Positions 40,865 through 48,288 of a stretch of 48,288 nucleotides of DNA are shown piece by piece. Position numbers and translations under genes: made by a program. Location: positions 1 to 48,288 of the forward strand of contig WLJH01000027.1 of the NCBI GenBank assembly GCA_009701885.1, in the 5' to 3' direction. Numbering within the stretch: the stretch's first letter is position 1; each line of letters starts with the position of its first letter. The stretch comes from Actinomycetota bacterium (GTDB lineage Bacteria; Actinomycetota; Actinomycetes; Propionibacteriales; Nocardioidaceae). The notes beneath the pieces were generated by a model. The model was not told where the DNA came from and did no database searches. It saw nothing but the letters and a program-made list of their open reading frames with translations.

Positions 40865-41879
40865 ATGAGGACCTCGAGAACCCGGACCAGCACGCCGACC
40901 CATCTCATCCCCGCCCGCACGAGACCATTGCCGTGGCATCCGGAGCGACCCGGCCTCGAACGTGCCGTGCGAGCGGACGCTCGTGGGGAGACCGGGCCGA
41001 CCAAGGGTCAGACTCAGGGCGCCGGCTGGCGTGCCGTCGCTCCCGGGTGGTTCAGGCCCTCGGACCCACCCACCTCGGTTGAGCAGCGCATCGTCGAGGC
41101 GTCCTACCGACTGCCCGTCGGCGGTGGGGTGACCGGTTGGGCCGCCCTGCGATGGCTGGGCGGGCGATGGTTCGAGGGCTCAGCAACTGATGGGTCGGCC
41201 ATCCCGGTGCCGATCACGATGCTCAGCTCGAACCGTAGCCACGTCCCTGGGGTGCTGCACACCAAAGAGCGGTTGCGTCCTGAGGAGCTCGTGACGGTGG
41301 ACGGACTGACCATCACCCAATGACTTGGTCTCCCTCGACGAGGTGTCCGCGTGGTTGGAGGAGAACAAGGGATGGACCGGAATCCAGCAGGCGCGCGATG
41401 CGCTGGCCCTGGCCGACGAGAACGCCTGGTCGCCGGCCGAGGTCGTGATGCGTTCCCTGTGGACTCGGACTGCTGGGCTAGGTCCGGTTCTGTGCAACGT
41501 GCCCGTGTTCGACCTGCACGGTCGCCACCTGGTCACCGGCGACATGCTCGACCCGGTCGTGGGGGTCGTCGGGGAGCACCAGGGGCCCCACCACTTCGAG
41601 CGGGACCAGCGCCGCCGGGACATCGCTCGCGAGAGCATGCTGCGCGACCACGGCCTGGAATACGTCGAGCGGGTTGCCGGCGAGGACCCGACCCGATTCC
41701 TCATCAGGCTGCGCTCGGCGTACGCTCGCGCGGCGCGTCAGCCTGCGGATGCGCGTCGGTGGACGCTCGAGGCTCCGGCGAGCTGGGTCAGTACAGAGAC
41801 TGTCGCCCAGCGGCGGGCGCTCAACCCCCGGCAGCGAGCCGTCCTCTTGGCGCACAGGCAGATCCAGGCTGCGGCGTGA
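40865..41879 (+). pseudogene. Disrupted DUF559-type (Vsr-like endonuclease domain) gene
   Basis: Two open pieces. 40865-41323 encodes an AbiEi-like N-terminal part (EQRIVEASYRLPVGGGVTGWAALRW, ending TVDGLTITQ). From 41318 the next frame continues NDLVSLDEVSAWLEENKGWTG and runs to 41879 with a Vsr/DUF559-like core (VFDLHGRHLVTGDMLDPVVGVVGEHQG). From memory of intact relatives, about 25-30 residues (an AVRSVCFEM-type segment) are missing at the junction ATCACCCAATGAC and the frame shifts. The two parts might still be made separately, but loss of function is likely. It is flanked by hairpin copies B and C. Confidence 0.7.
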
Positions 41880-41917
41880 GCGCGGTACGGCTCGTCTTGG
41901 GCGGGGGACTGGGTTAC

Positions 41918-41969
41918 TCCGCACTCCTTTTCACCCTCAGCTCGAACTGAGGGTGAAATGGCGTTCGGA
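41918..41969. repeat. Intergenic hairpin repeat, copy C
   Basis: Arms 41918-41940 and 41947-41969 (23 nt, three mismatches) around CTCGAA. Very similar to copy B on the other side of the broken gene. It lies between convergent genes. Confidence 0.85.
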
Positions 41970-41995
41970 CTAGCCCCTCGGCGAGCCCCCCACCA

Positions 41996-42997
41996 TCACG
42001 GCAGCTGGAACACGTACCGACAAGCCAGGTACGTCAGCGCCGCCATCCCGCCGGCCATGGGGAAGGTGAGCACCCAGGCGGCGACGATCGAGCGGGCGAC
42101 ACCCCACCGCACGGCGGAGAAGCGCTTGGTCGCACCGGCACCCATCACGGCCGAGGTGATGGTGTGGGTGGTGGAGATCGGTGCCTCGAAGACGTACGCC
42201 GTCGTGTAGAGCACCGAGGCGGCGACCGACTCGGAGGCGAACCCGCGGGCCGGGTCGAGGTGGATGATGCGACGCCCGAGGGTGCGCATGATCCGCCAGC
42301 CACCGGCCCAGGTGCCGAGCGAGATGGCGGCCGCGGCCGAGAAGATCACCCAGAAAGGCAGCGGGTCGCCGGGCTGGACGTAGTTGCCGGCGAGCAGCGC
42401 CAGGAAGATGACGCCCATCGTCTTCTGGGCGTCCTGCAGGCCGTGGCCCAGCGCCATGGCAGCGGCCGAGACGGTCTGCGCGAGCTTGAAGCCGCGCTGG
42501 GCCTTGGCGGGGTGCGAGCGGCGGAACCCCCACATGATCGCGAACATCACGCCGAAGCCGAGGCTGAAGGCCACCAGCGGCGAGAGCAGCATGGGGATGA
42601 CGACCTTGGAGATCACCACGTCCCAGTTGGCCGTGGCGCCCGCGGCGACCGCCGAGCCCACGAGCCCACCGATGAGGGCGTGGGACGAGGAGGAGGGCAG
42701 GCCGTACCACCAGGTGACGAGGTTCCACGCGATGGCGCCGACCAGGCCGGCGAGCACGATCACGAGGGCGTGCGACCCCGTCCCGGGGTCGATCGTGTCC
42801 GAGACCGTGGTGGCGACCTTCTGTCCGAGGAAGGCGCCGATGAAGTTCATGATCGCGGCCATGGCCAGCGCCACGCGGGGCGTCAGGGCACGCGTCGAGA
42901 CCGAGGTCGCGATCGCGTTGGCGGCGTCGTGGAAGCCGTTGGTGTAGTCGAAGACCAGAGCGACGACGACGACGGCGACGATGATCGCCAGCTCCAC
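41996..42997 (-). CDS. pit: Low-affinity inorganic phosphate transporter (PiT family)
   Basis: Product of 333 residues with about ten membrane segments. Duplicated PiT signatures: DYTNGFHDAANAIATSVSTRAL in the N-terminal half and GHGLQDAQKTMG in the second. WWYGLPSSSSHALIGGLVGS is also typical. It is probably a metal-phosphate or proton-phosphate symporter. GTG start with AGGAG upstream inside the end of the preceding DUF47 gene, so the two are coupled. Confidence 0.94.
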   Translation of the reverse strand: MELAIIVAVVVVALVFDYTNGFHDAANAIATSVSTRALTPRVALAMAAIMNFIGAFLGQKVATTVSDTIDPGTGSHALVIVLAGLVGAIAWNLVTWWYGLPSSSSHALIGGLVGSAVAAGATANWDVVISKVVIPMLLSPLVAFSLGFGVMFAIMWGFRRSHPAKAQRGFKLAQTVSAAAMALGHGLQDAQKTMGVIFLALLAGNYVQPGDPLPFWVIFSAAAAISLGTWAGGWRIMRTLGRRIIHLDPARGFASESVAASVLYTTAYVFEAPISTTHTITSAVMGAGATKRFSAVRWGVARSIVAAWVLTFPMAGGMAALTYLACRYVFQLP

Positions 42998-42999
42998 GC

Positions 43000-43617
43000 T
43001 CAGGACTCCTTGACGGCGATCTGCTCGACCGTGTTCGCGACCTTCTCGAACGCGTCGATCGCGCCCTCGAGGGCCGCGGTGATGTCCTTGAGCTTGAGGA
43101 CCTCCATGGCCTTGTACTCACCGGAGAACAGGTCGGCCAGGATCCGTCGGTGGTTCTTGTCGCCGGCGTTCTCGAGCCGGTTGATCTCGATCCAGTACTC
43201 CGAGAGCTCGCTCATCGACCGCAGCCGCGGCATCGCCTCGGCGGTGATCTCGGCGCAGCGGCGGATCAGCTCGACCTGGGCCGAGAAGGCCTCCGGCATG
43301 GTCTTGACCTCGTAGAGCAGGACCATGTCCACGGCCTCGTCCATCATGTCCATCACGTCGTCGAGGCCGGAGGCCAGCGCGTAGATGTCCTCGCGGTCGA
43401 AGGGCGTGATGAAGGTCGAGTTCACCTTCTTGACGATGTCGTGGGTCGTCTCGTCCGCGGCGTGCTCGGCGTCGCGCATCCGCTGGGCCACGCTCTCGTG
43501 GTCTGCACCGGCGGTAAAAATCTCCGCCAGCAGCCCGGCACCGGTGACCAGGTGCGCGGCGGACTCGGAGAACATGTCGTAGAAGGCGTGCTCGACAGGT
43601 CGGAAGCGCAGACCCAC
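43000..43617 (-). CDS. DUF47/PhoU-like Pit accessory protein
   Basis: Product of 205 residues, all helical. Family landmarks: MGLRFRPVEHAFYDMFSESA, DEATHDIVKK-type ADETTHDIVKKVNSTFITPFDREDI, and LENAGDKNHRRILADLF. Genes of this family are paired with pit across bacteria and are thought to modulate it; metal-binding Glu/Asp clusters are visible. GTG start; stop 3 nt before pit. Confidence 0.93.
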   Translation of the reverse strand: MGLRFRPVEHAFYDMFSESAAHLVTGAGLLAEIFTAGADHESVAQRMRDAEHAADETTHDIVKKVNSTFITPFDREDIYALASGLDDVMDMMDEAVDMVLLYEVKTMPEAFSAQVELIRRCAEITAEAMPRLRSMSELSEYWIEINRLENAGDKNHRRILADLFSGEYKAMEVLKLKDITAALEGAIDAFEKVANTVEQIAVKES

Positions 43618-43655
43618 GGGGGACCTCTTCAGCTCGGACGACGGGACCGCCCGAC

Positions 43656-43686
43656 AGACTAGGGCCCAGGTGACCGCCGAGTGAAA
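43656..43686 (-). promoter_or_regulatory. Candidate PHO box before the DUF47-pit pair
   Basis: Read on the minus strand: TTTCACT-CGGC-GGTCACC (43686-43669), two GTTCACC-like units (5/7 and 6/7) exactly 11 nt apart, then 7 nt to the -10 box TAGTCT (43661-43656). The layout parallels the pstS promoter. PhoP is expected to bind here; the direction of control is not predictable. Confidence 0.55.
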
Positions 43687-43738
43687 GTCAGGCGTCCGGG
43701 AGGTGGATCACAGGGGGTGGGCGTCGACGCCCGCCCTC

Positions 43739-45907
43739 TCAGGAGCCGGTACGCCGCCGCCGCTGCCGCTCGATCAGCTCCTCCTGCAGGTGCACCTCGC
43801 CGGCGTTGCGGTGCCAGGTGCCGTCCGGGTCGAGGACCCAGGCGCTGGTCCGGTCGTCGAAGGCCAGATCGAGCAGCTCGCCGACCTCGGCGACCGACTC
43901 GGTCGCGGGCAGCCGCACCAGCACCTCGACGCGTCGGTCCAGGTTGCGGTGCATCATGTCGGCCGAGCCGATCCACGCCTGCGGCTCCCCGCCGTTCTCG
44001 AACCAGAAGATCCGGCTGTGCTCGAGGAAGCGCCCGAGGATCGAGCGGACCCGGATGTTCTCCGAGAGCCCGGGCACCCCCGGGCGCAGGGCGCAGATAC
44101 CGCGGACCAGCAGCTCGACCGGCACGCCCTCGCGCGAGGCGAGGTAGAGGGCGTCGATGACGGCCTCGTCGACGACGGAGTTGGCCTTGAGCCGGATCCG
44201 CGCGGGCCGCCCGGCCCGGTGGTGGGCGATCTCCTCGTGGACGGCCTCGACCAGCCCGGAGCGCACCGAGTCGGGGGCGACCAGGAGCTCGGCGTACGAG
44301 GCGTTGCGCGACCAGCCCGAGAGGTTGTTGAAGAGGTGGGCGACGTCCTCGGTGATCCGCTCGTCGGTGGTGATGAGGCCGAGGTCCTCGTACATCCGCG
44401 AGGTCTTGGGGTTGTAGTTGCCGGTGCCGATGTGGGCGTAGCGGCGGATCCCGCCCTGGTAGGCGCCCTCGTCGCGGACCACCATGGCGAGCTTGCAGTG
44501 GGTCTTGAGCCCCACCACGCCGTACACGACGTGGCAGCCGGCCTGCTCGAGCTTGCGCGCCCAGCGGATGTTGGCCTGCTCGTCGAAGCGGGCCTTGATC
44601 TCGACGATCACCAGCACCTGCTTGCCGGCCTCGGCGGCGTCGATGAGGGCGTCGATGATCGGGGAGTCGCCGGAGGTGCGGTAGAGGGTCTGCTTGATCG
44701 CCAGCACGTGCGGGTCGGCGGCAGCCTGCTCGATGAAGCGCTGCACCGAGGTGGCGAACGAGTCATAAGGGTGGTGCAGCAGCACGTCGTGGCGGCGCGC
44801 GGCCTTGAAGACGTCGACCGGCGCCGCCGACTCGACCTCGGCGAGGCGGTGGTGGGTGGTGGGGACGAACGCGGGGTACTTCAGCTCCTCGCGTCCGATG
44901 TCGGCGATCGAGTGCAGCCCGCGCAGGTCCAGCGGCCCGGGGAGGCGGTAGACCTCCTCGTCGCTGACCCCGAGCTCGCTGACCAGCAGCTCGAGCACCG
45001 CGGGGTCGATGTGCTCCTCGACCTCCAGGCGCACCGGCGGTCCGAAGCGGCGGCGCAGCAGCTCCTTCTCCAGCGCGGCGAGCAGGTTCTCGGCGTCGTC
45101 CTCCTCGACCTCGAGGTCCTCGTTGCGGGTGACCCGGAAGGAGTGCACCTGCTGGATCTCCATGCCGGGGAAGAGCCGGTTGAGGTGCTCGGCGATGACG
45201 TCCTCGAGCGGCACGAACCGGTGGCCGCCGAGCGCGACGAAGCGGCTGAAGATCGGCGGCACCTTCACGCGGGCGAAGTGCTGCTTCTCGGTCTTGGGGT
45301 TCTTCAGCAGCACCGCGAGGTTGAGCGAGAGCCCCGAGATGTAGGGGAAGGGGTGGGCGGGGTCGACGGCCAGCGGGGTGAGGACCGGGAAGATCCGCTC
45401 CTTGAACATCCGCTTGCACTGCTTCTGCTCGTCGCGGTCCAGGTCGGCCCACCGCACGATCTCGATGTCCTCGGCCTTCAGCGCGGGCACGATCTCGTCG
45501 CGGAAGAGCCGGGCGTGGCGCTGGCTGAGCTCACCGGTGGTGGTGAGGATCTGCTCCAGCACCTCCCGCGGCATCAGGCCGCTCGCGGCCTTCACCGCGA
45601 CCCCGGCCGCGATCCGCCGCTTCAGACCGGCCACCCGCACCATGAAGAACTCGTCGAGGTTGCTGGTGAAGATCGCCAGGAACCGCACCCGGTCCAGCAG
45701 CGGGAGGTCCGGGTCCTCGGCCAGCTCCAGCACCCGCTGGTTGAACCGCAGCCAGGACACCTCGCGGTCCAGGAAGCGGTCCTCGAACTCCTCGACCTCG
45801 GCCAGCGCCTCGTGGTCGGGGACGTAGGGGGGCTCGACGTCGAAGGACTCCTCCGGAGCGCCGTCGGGATTGCTCTCCTCGCGGGTCGGGACGATCTCGG
45901 CGGACAT
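43739..45907 (-). CDS. ppk1: Polyphosphate kinase 1
   Basis: Product of 722 residues. It makes polyphosphate from ATP reversibly. N-terminal domain with [18 protein letters not shown] start ([16 protein letters not shown], about 48-63) and [18 protein letters not shown]. The autophosphorylated His is H470 in [10 protein letters not shown]-terminal landmarks are [12 protein letters not shown] and [17 protein letters not shown]. Full length. It lies upstream of the DUF47-pit pair in the same direction, with 121 nt between. Confidence 0.96.
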   Translation of the reverse strand: MSAEIVPTREESNPDGAPEESFDVEPPYVPDHEALAEVEEFEDRFLDREVSWLRFNQRVLELAEDPDLPLLDRVRFLAIFTSNLDEFFMVRVAGLKRRIAAGVAVKAASGLMPREVLEQILTTTGELSQRHARLFRDEIVPALKAEDIEIVRWADLDRDEQKQCKRMFKERIFPVLTPLAVDPAHPFPYISGLSLNLAVLLKNPKTEKQHFARVKVPPIFSRFVALGGHRFVPLEDVIAEHLNRLFPGMEIQQVHSFRVTRNEDLEVEEDDAENLLAALEKELLRRRFGPPVRLEVEEHIDPAVLELLVSELGVSDEEVYRLPGPLDLRGLHSIADIGREELKYPAFVPTTHHRLAEVESAAPVDVFKAARRHDVLLHHPYDSFATSVQRFIEQAAADPHVLAIKQTLYRTSGDSPIIDALIDAAEAGKQVLVIVEIKARFDEQANIRWARKLEQAGCHVVYGVVGLKTHCKLAMVVRDEGAYQGGIRRYAHIGTGNYNPKTSRMYEDLGLITTDERITEDVAHLFNNLSGWSRNASYAELLVAPDSVRSGLVEAVHEEIAHHRAGRPARIRLKANSVVDEAVIDALYLASREGVPVELLVRGICALRPGVPGLSENIRVRSILGRFLEHSRIFWFENGGEPQAWIGSADMMHRNLDRRVEVLVRLPATESVAEVGELLDLAFDDRTSAWVLDPDGTWHRNAGEVHLQEELIERQRRRRTGS

Positions 45908-45928
45908 GCCCCGAGTCTCCCACCGCTG

Positions 45929-45946
45929 GGTGAACGGCGGGTGTCA
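45929..45946 (-). promoter_or_regulatory. Weak PHO-box-like site before ppk1
   Basis: On the minus strand TGACACC-CGCC-GTTCACC (45946-45929): one exact and one 4/7 unit, 11 nt apart, 21 nt before the ppk1 ATG. No clear -10 box follows. ppk is known to be PhoP-controlled in Streptomyces, which makes the site worth testing. Confidence 0.35.
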
Positions 45947-46087
45947 CCCGGCCGGGGTCAGCGCCCGGCTCGCGCGGTGGTCGAGGTGGGAGGCGCGCCG
46001 GCGCCGAGCCGCGAGACCCGCCCACCGGCGTACGCCGCCCCCCGAGACCCCTCCCACGGCGTACGACGGCGGGCTACTGTCCCGCAC

Positions 46088-47134
46088 GTGAGCGCCCTCG
46101 CCCGTGTCCGCGACGCCGTCGAGCGTCGCCTCCTCGTCACCAGCCTCGGTCTGCCCGAGCCGGTCCAGCGCCGCCTGGCCGGTGCGCCGGTCGTGCTGGA
46201 CGGCCAGCAGCTGGCCACCGACACCCAGCTGCTGCTGCGGCTGAAGAAGGTCGCCCGGATTCCTACCGCGGAGTCCCTGCCGCTGGAGGAGGCCCGTGCC
46301 GCGACCCGCCACGAGGCCGGGATGGCCGGTGGCGACCAGCCGATCGGCGAGGTGCGCGACGTGACCGCGGCGGGGATGCCGGCGCGGCTCTACGTCCCGA
46401 CCTCCAGCGCCGGCGGCGAGCCGCTGCTGGTGTTCTTCCACGGCGGCGGGTTCTACGTCGGCGACCTCGACACCCACGACGCCCCGTGCCGGGTGCTGGC
46501 CGAGCGTGCCTGTGTGCGGGTGCTCGCGGTGGACTACCGGCTGGCGCCGGAGCACCAGTTCCCGGCGGCGCACGACGACGCGGAGGCGGCCTACCACTGG
46601 GCCTGCGACCACGCCCGCGAGCTCGGGGCCGACCCCGACCGGATCGGTGTCGGTGGCGACTCCGCGGGCGGCAACCTCGCCGCCGCGACCGCCATCCACG
46701 CCGCGCGCACCGGGCTGCCGTGCCGCCTGCAGCTGCTGGTCTACCCGGCCACAGACAGCGCCCGCGACGAGGACCCGGACAACCGGTCGCTGCACCTGTT
46801 CCGCGAGGGCTTCTACCTCTCGAAGGCCTACATGGACCGCGCCAACGAGGCCTACGTCGGGCCCGGCACCGACCTGCGCGACCCGCGGCTGTCCCCGGCG
46901 TACGCCGACCTCCCCGAGGGCCTGGCCCCCGCCTACCTCTGCACCGCCGGCTTCGACCCGCTGCGCGACGAGGGCGAGCACTACGCCCGGCTGCTGGAGA
47001 AGGCCGGTGTGCCCGTGACGATGCGCCGCTTCGAGGACGCCATCCACGGGTTCTTCAACGTCACCGGCGCCGGGCGTTCCGCGCCGGCCGCCGTGGCCGA
47101 GGTCGTCGAGGCGGTCCGGGCCGGGCTGCACTGA
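46088..47134 (+). CDS. Alpha/beta-hydrolase (HSL/family IV esterase type)
   Basis: Product of 348 residues. Oxyanion-hole motif HGGG (118-121), nucleophile S192 in GDSAGG (190-195), acid in GFDPLRDEG and His in DAIHGFFN, the complete catalytic set of hormone-sensitive-lipase-like esterases. VDYRLAPEHQFPAAHDD is also characteristic. No signal peptide, so cytoplasmic ester hydrolysis is expected; the substrate is unknown. GTG 46088 is 7 nt after TACTGT (46075-46080), probably leaderless. Divergent from ppk1. Confidence 0.92.
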   Translation: MSALARVRDAVERRLLVTSLGLPEPVQRRLAGAPVVLDGQQLATDTQLLLRLKKVARIPTAESLPLEEARAATRHEAGMAGGDQPIGEVRDVTAAGMPARLYVPTSSAGGEPLLVFFHGGGFYVGDLDTHDAPCRVLAERACVRVLAVDYRLAPEHQFPAAHDDAEAAYHWACDHARELGADPDRIGVGGDSAGGNLAAATAIHAARTGLPCRLQLLVYPATDSARDEDPDNRSLHLFREGFYLSKAYMDRANEAYVGPGTDLRDPRLSPAYADLPEGLAPAYLCTAGFDPLRDEGEHYARLLEKAGVPVTMRRFEDAIHGFFNVTGAGRSAPAAVAEVVEAVRAGLH

Positions 47135-47156
47135 GTCCGGGGCCCGGCCGGGTTAC

Positions 47157-47208
47157 TCCGAACTCGATCTCACCCTCAGCTCGAGCTGAGGGTGACTTTT
47201 CGTTCGGA
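47157..47208. repeat. Intergenic hairpin repeat, copy D
   Basis: Arms 47157-47179 and 47186-47208 around CTCGAG. The tip (CACCCTCAG/CTGAGGGTG) and base (TCCGAA/TTCGGA) are conserved, while the middle of the stem has several mismatches. It lies between convergent genes. Confidence 0.85.
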
Positions 47209-47225
47209 CTATCCCGCGACGGGCC

Positions 47226-48288
47226 TCACAACCCCGGCCGCCACCGGCGCAGCTCCCGCAGGAACGCCTCGGGCTCCACCATGGAGGCATCGACCACCAC
47301 GGGCGGCAGCGCCCGGCGCAGGAACCGCACCTGCCAGCCGCGCTGCCTCGGCTCGCCCACGACCTCGAGCTCGGTGGAGGCGTCGTAGACGTCGAAGCGG
47401 TGGTGGGTCTCGCCGGAGCGGATGTCGACGACGCCGTGGTCGTCGATGGTGACGTGCGCCGTCGTACGCCGGGAGCGGGCGGCCACGAAGAGCAGCAGCA
47501 GCGCGAGCAGCAGCAGCCCGCCACCCACGCGCGCACCTCCCAGGCCGGCCGCGAGCAGCCCGCCGCCGGCCAGCGCGCCGACCACGGCCAGACCGCCTGC
47601 GACCAGGGGCACCCGGTGCGGGGGAGCGGCCACCGCGACGGGGCCGGTCGTCGCGGGCGCAGTTGTGGAGGAGGAAGCAGCCTCTGACGCCGGGGCCGCG
47701 GCTGCCGCCGGGGCCGGGGCGGAGAACGGAGCCGCCGGGGGTTCCGAGGCCAGCTCCGCGGTGATCCGGGGGATCGAGCCGGTGGTGGCGCCGAGCGAGA
47801 ACCGCTTGTGCTTCCCCGACCCCTCGAGCAGCTCCTCGCGCGCCTCGGCGAGGGCGACGGCGAGCTCGGTGGCGCGCCGCTCGGCCTCGAGTCGGGCGGC
47901 GATCTCGGCCTCGGCGATCTCGGCCTGGTGCCGCACGGACGCCTCGACCGACTGCCGGTCGATGCCGCGCTGGCTGGCGGCCTCCTCCGCGTCTGCGCGG
48001 GCGGTGATCGCCTCGACCAGCTTCGCCTCGGCGGCCTCGCGGGCGGCGACCTGCTCCTCGAGACGCGCCAGCGCCTCCGACGTACGACGCTCGGCAGCCT
48101 CGCGGTCGGCGACCGCCTCCGCAGCGAGTCGGGCGTGCTCCTGGGCGTCGGCCTCGGCGACGGCGCGGGCCTCCACGGCCTCGGCGGCGGTCTGCTCGGC
48201 GGCCGTCCGGGCGGCGGCGGCCTCCTCGGCGAGCCGGGCCTGCTCGGCGGCGAGCGCCTCGGCGGCGGCCCGCTCCTCCACGGCGACC
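47226..48288 (-). CDS. Coiled-coil membrane protein (5' end outside the window)
   Basis: Open frame running off the right edge; 353 residues are visible. The first 150 visible residues are an Ala/Glu/Arg-rich coiled coil (AEEAAAARTAAEQTAAEAVE and similar). Then come SLGATTGSIPRI, an Ala/Pro/Ser-rich linker, two close membrane segments (about residues 225-270 of the visible part) and a C-terminal domain of about 80 residues (TTAHVTIDDHGVVDIRSGET). A GTG at 48281 is in frame, but the coiled coil clearly continues upstream. Function unknown. Confidence 0.7.
   Translation of the reverse strand, partial: VAVEERAAAEALAAEQARLAEEAAAARTAAEQTAAEAVEARAVAEADAQEHARLAAEAVADREAAERRTSEALARLEEQVAAREAAEAKLVEAITARADAEEAASQRGIDRQSVEASVRHQAEIAEAEIAARLEAERRATELAVALAEAREELLEGSGKHKRFSLGATTGSIPRITAELASEPPAAPFSAPAPAAAAAPASEAASSSTTAPATTGPVAVAAPPHRVPLVAGGLAVVGALAGGGLLAAGLGGARVGGGLLLLALLLLFVAARSRRTTAHVTIDDHGVVDIRSGETHHRFDVYDASTELEVVGEPRQRGWQVRFLRRALPPVVVDASMVEPEAFLRELRRWRPGL

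Noticed and set aside
43703..47134. Plus-strand open frame of 1143 codons across ppk1
   Set aside because: Only its last 348 codons are real (the esterase from 46088); the rest is antisense to ppk1.

Overview
The window is chromosomal DNA of a high-GC actinobacterium, most likely a Nocardioides-type member of the Propionibacteriales. Supporting points are the very high GC content, many GTG starts, Lsr2, a two-domain MutT1-type enzyme, PhoP-type GTTCACC repeats, and a gene order close to that of the Mycobacterium tuberculosis Rv3610c-Rv3596c block. All calls come from reading the sequence; no database search was run.

Layout. 1-1128: a probable transposase tail, a structured leader and a secreted protein. 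1214-7694: hpt, ftsH, folE-folP-folB-folK, a DUF3180 membrane protein and a membrane-anchored coiled-coil protein. 7859-16196: accessory insertions relative to the mycobacterial order (a tandem GNAT enzyme, a divergently arranged osmoprotectant ABC transporter, and two glycosyltransferases flanking a sulfotransferase-like gene). 16471-25681: cofactor and proteostasis genes (DUF2520 protein, panC, panD, nadB, nadC, coaX, lsr2, clpC). 25787-31304: mutY, a TetR regulator, small proteins, two tandem LuxR-type regulators, tRNA-Lys(TTT) and a cold-shock protein. 31369-34151: a copper operon (csoR, copZ, copA) with an operator over its promoter. 34322-47134: a phosphate and polyphosphate region (mutT1, pstSCAB, then pit, a DUF47 protein and ppk on the other strand) interrupted by a broken DUF559-type gene, followed by an esterase. 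47226-48288: a partial coiled-coil membrane protein.

How the genes work together. The folate genes run from GTP cyclohydrolase to the pterin kinase. panC and panD make pantothenate and coaX phosphorylates it. nadB and nadC are two of the three enzymes of NAD synthesis from aspartate. PHO-box-like direct repeats lie before pstS, before the DUF47-pit pair, and more weakly before ppk, suggesting one PhoP-type phosphate response.

The most distinctive non-coding signals are these. (1) All eight convergent gene junctions carry a hairpin or palindromic repeat. A short intergenic hairpin family occurs four times, and one copy has a different stem whose two arms changed together. (2) At least eleven genes have a TAnnnT box ending 6-8 nt before ATG or GTG, so they are probably transcribed without a leader; at 10231-10253 two such promoters are interleaved back to back. 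(3) In one of two tandem response-regulator paralogues the phospho-acceptor Asp is replaced by Glu. I did not find a complete, clearly new multi-gene defence or metabolic system.
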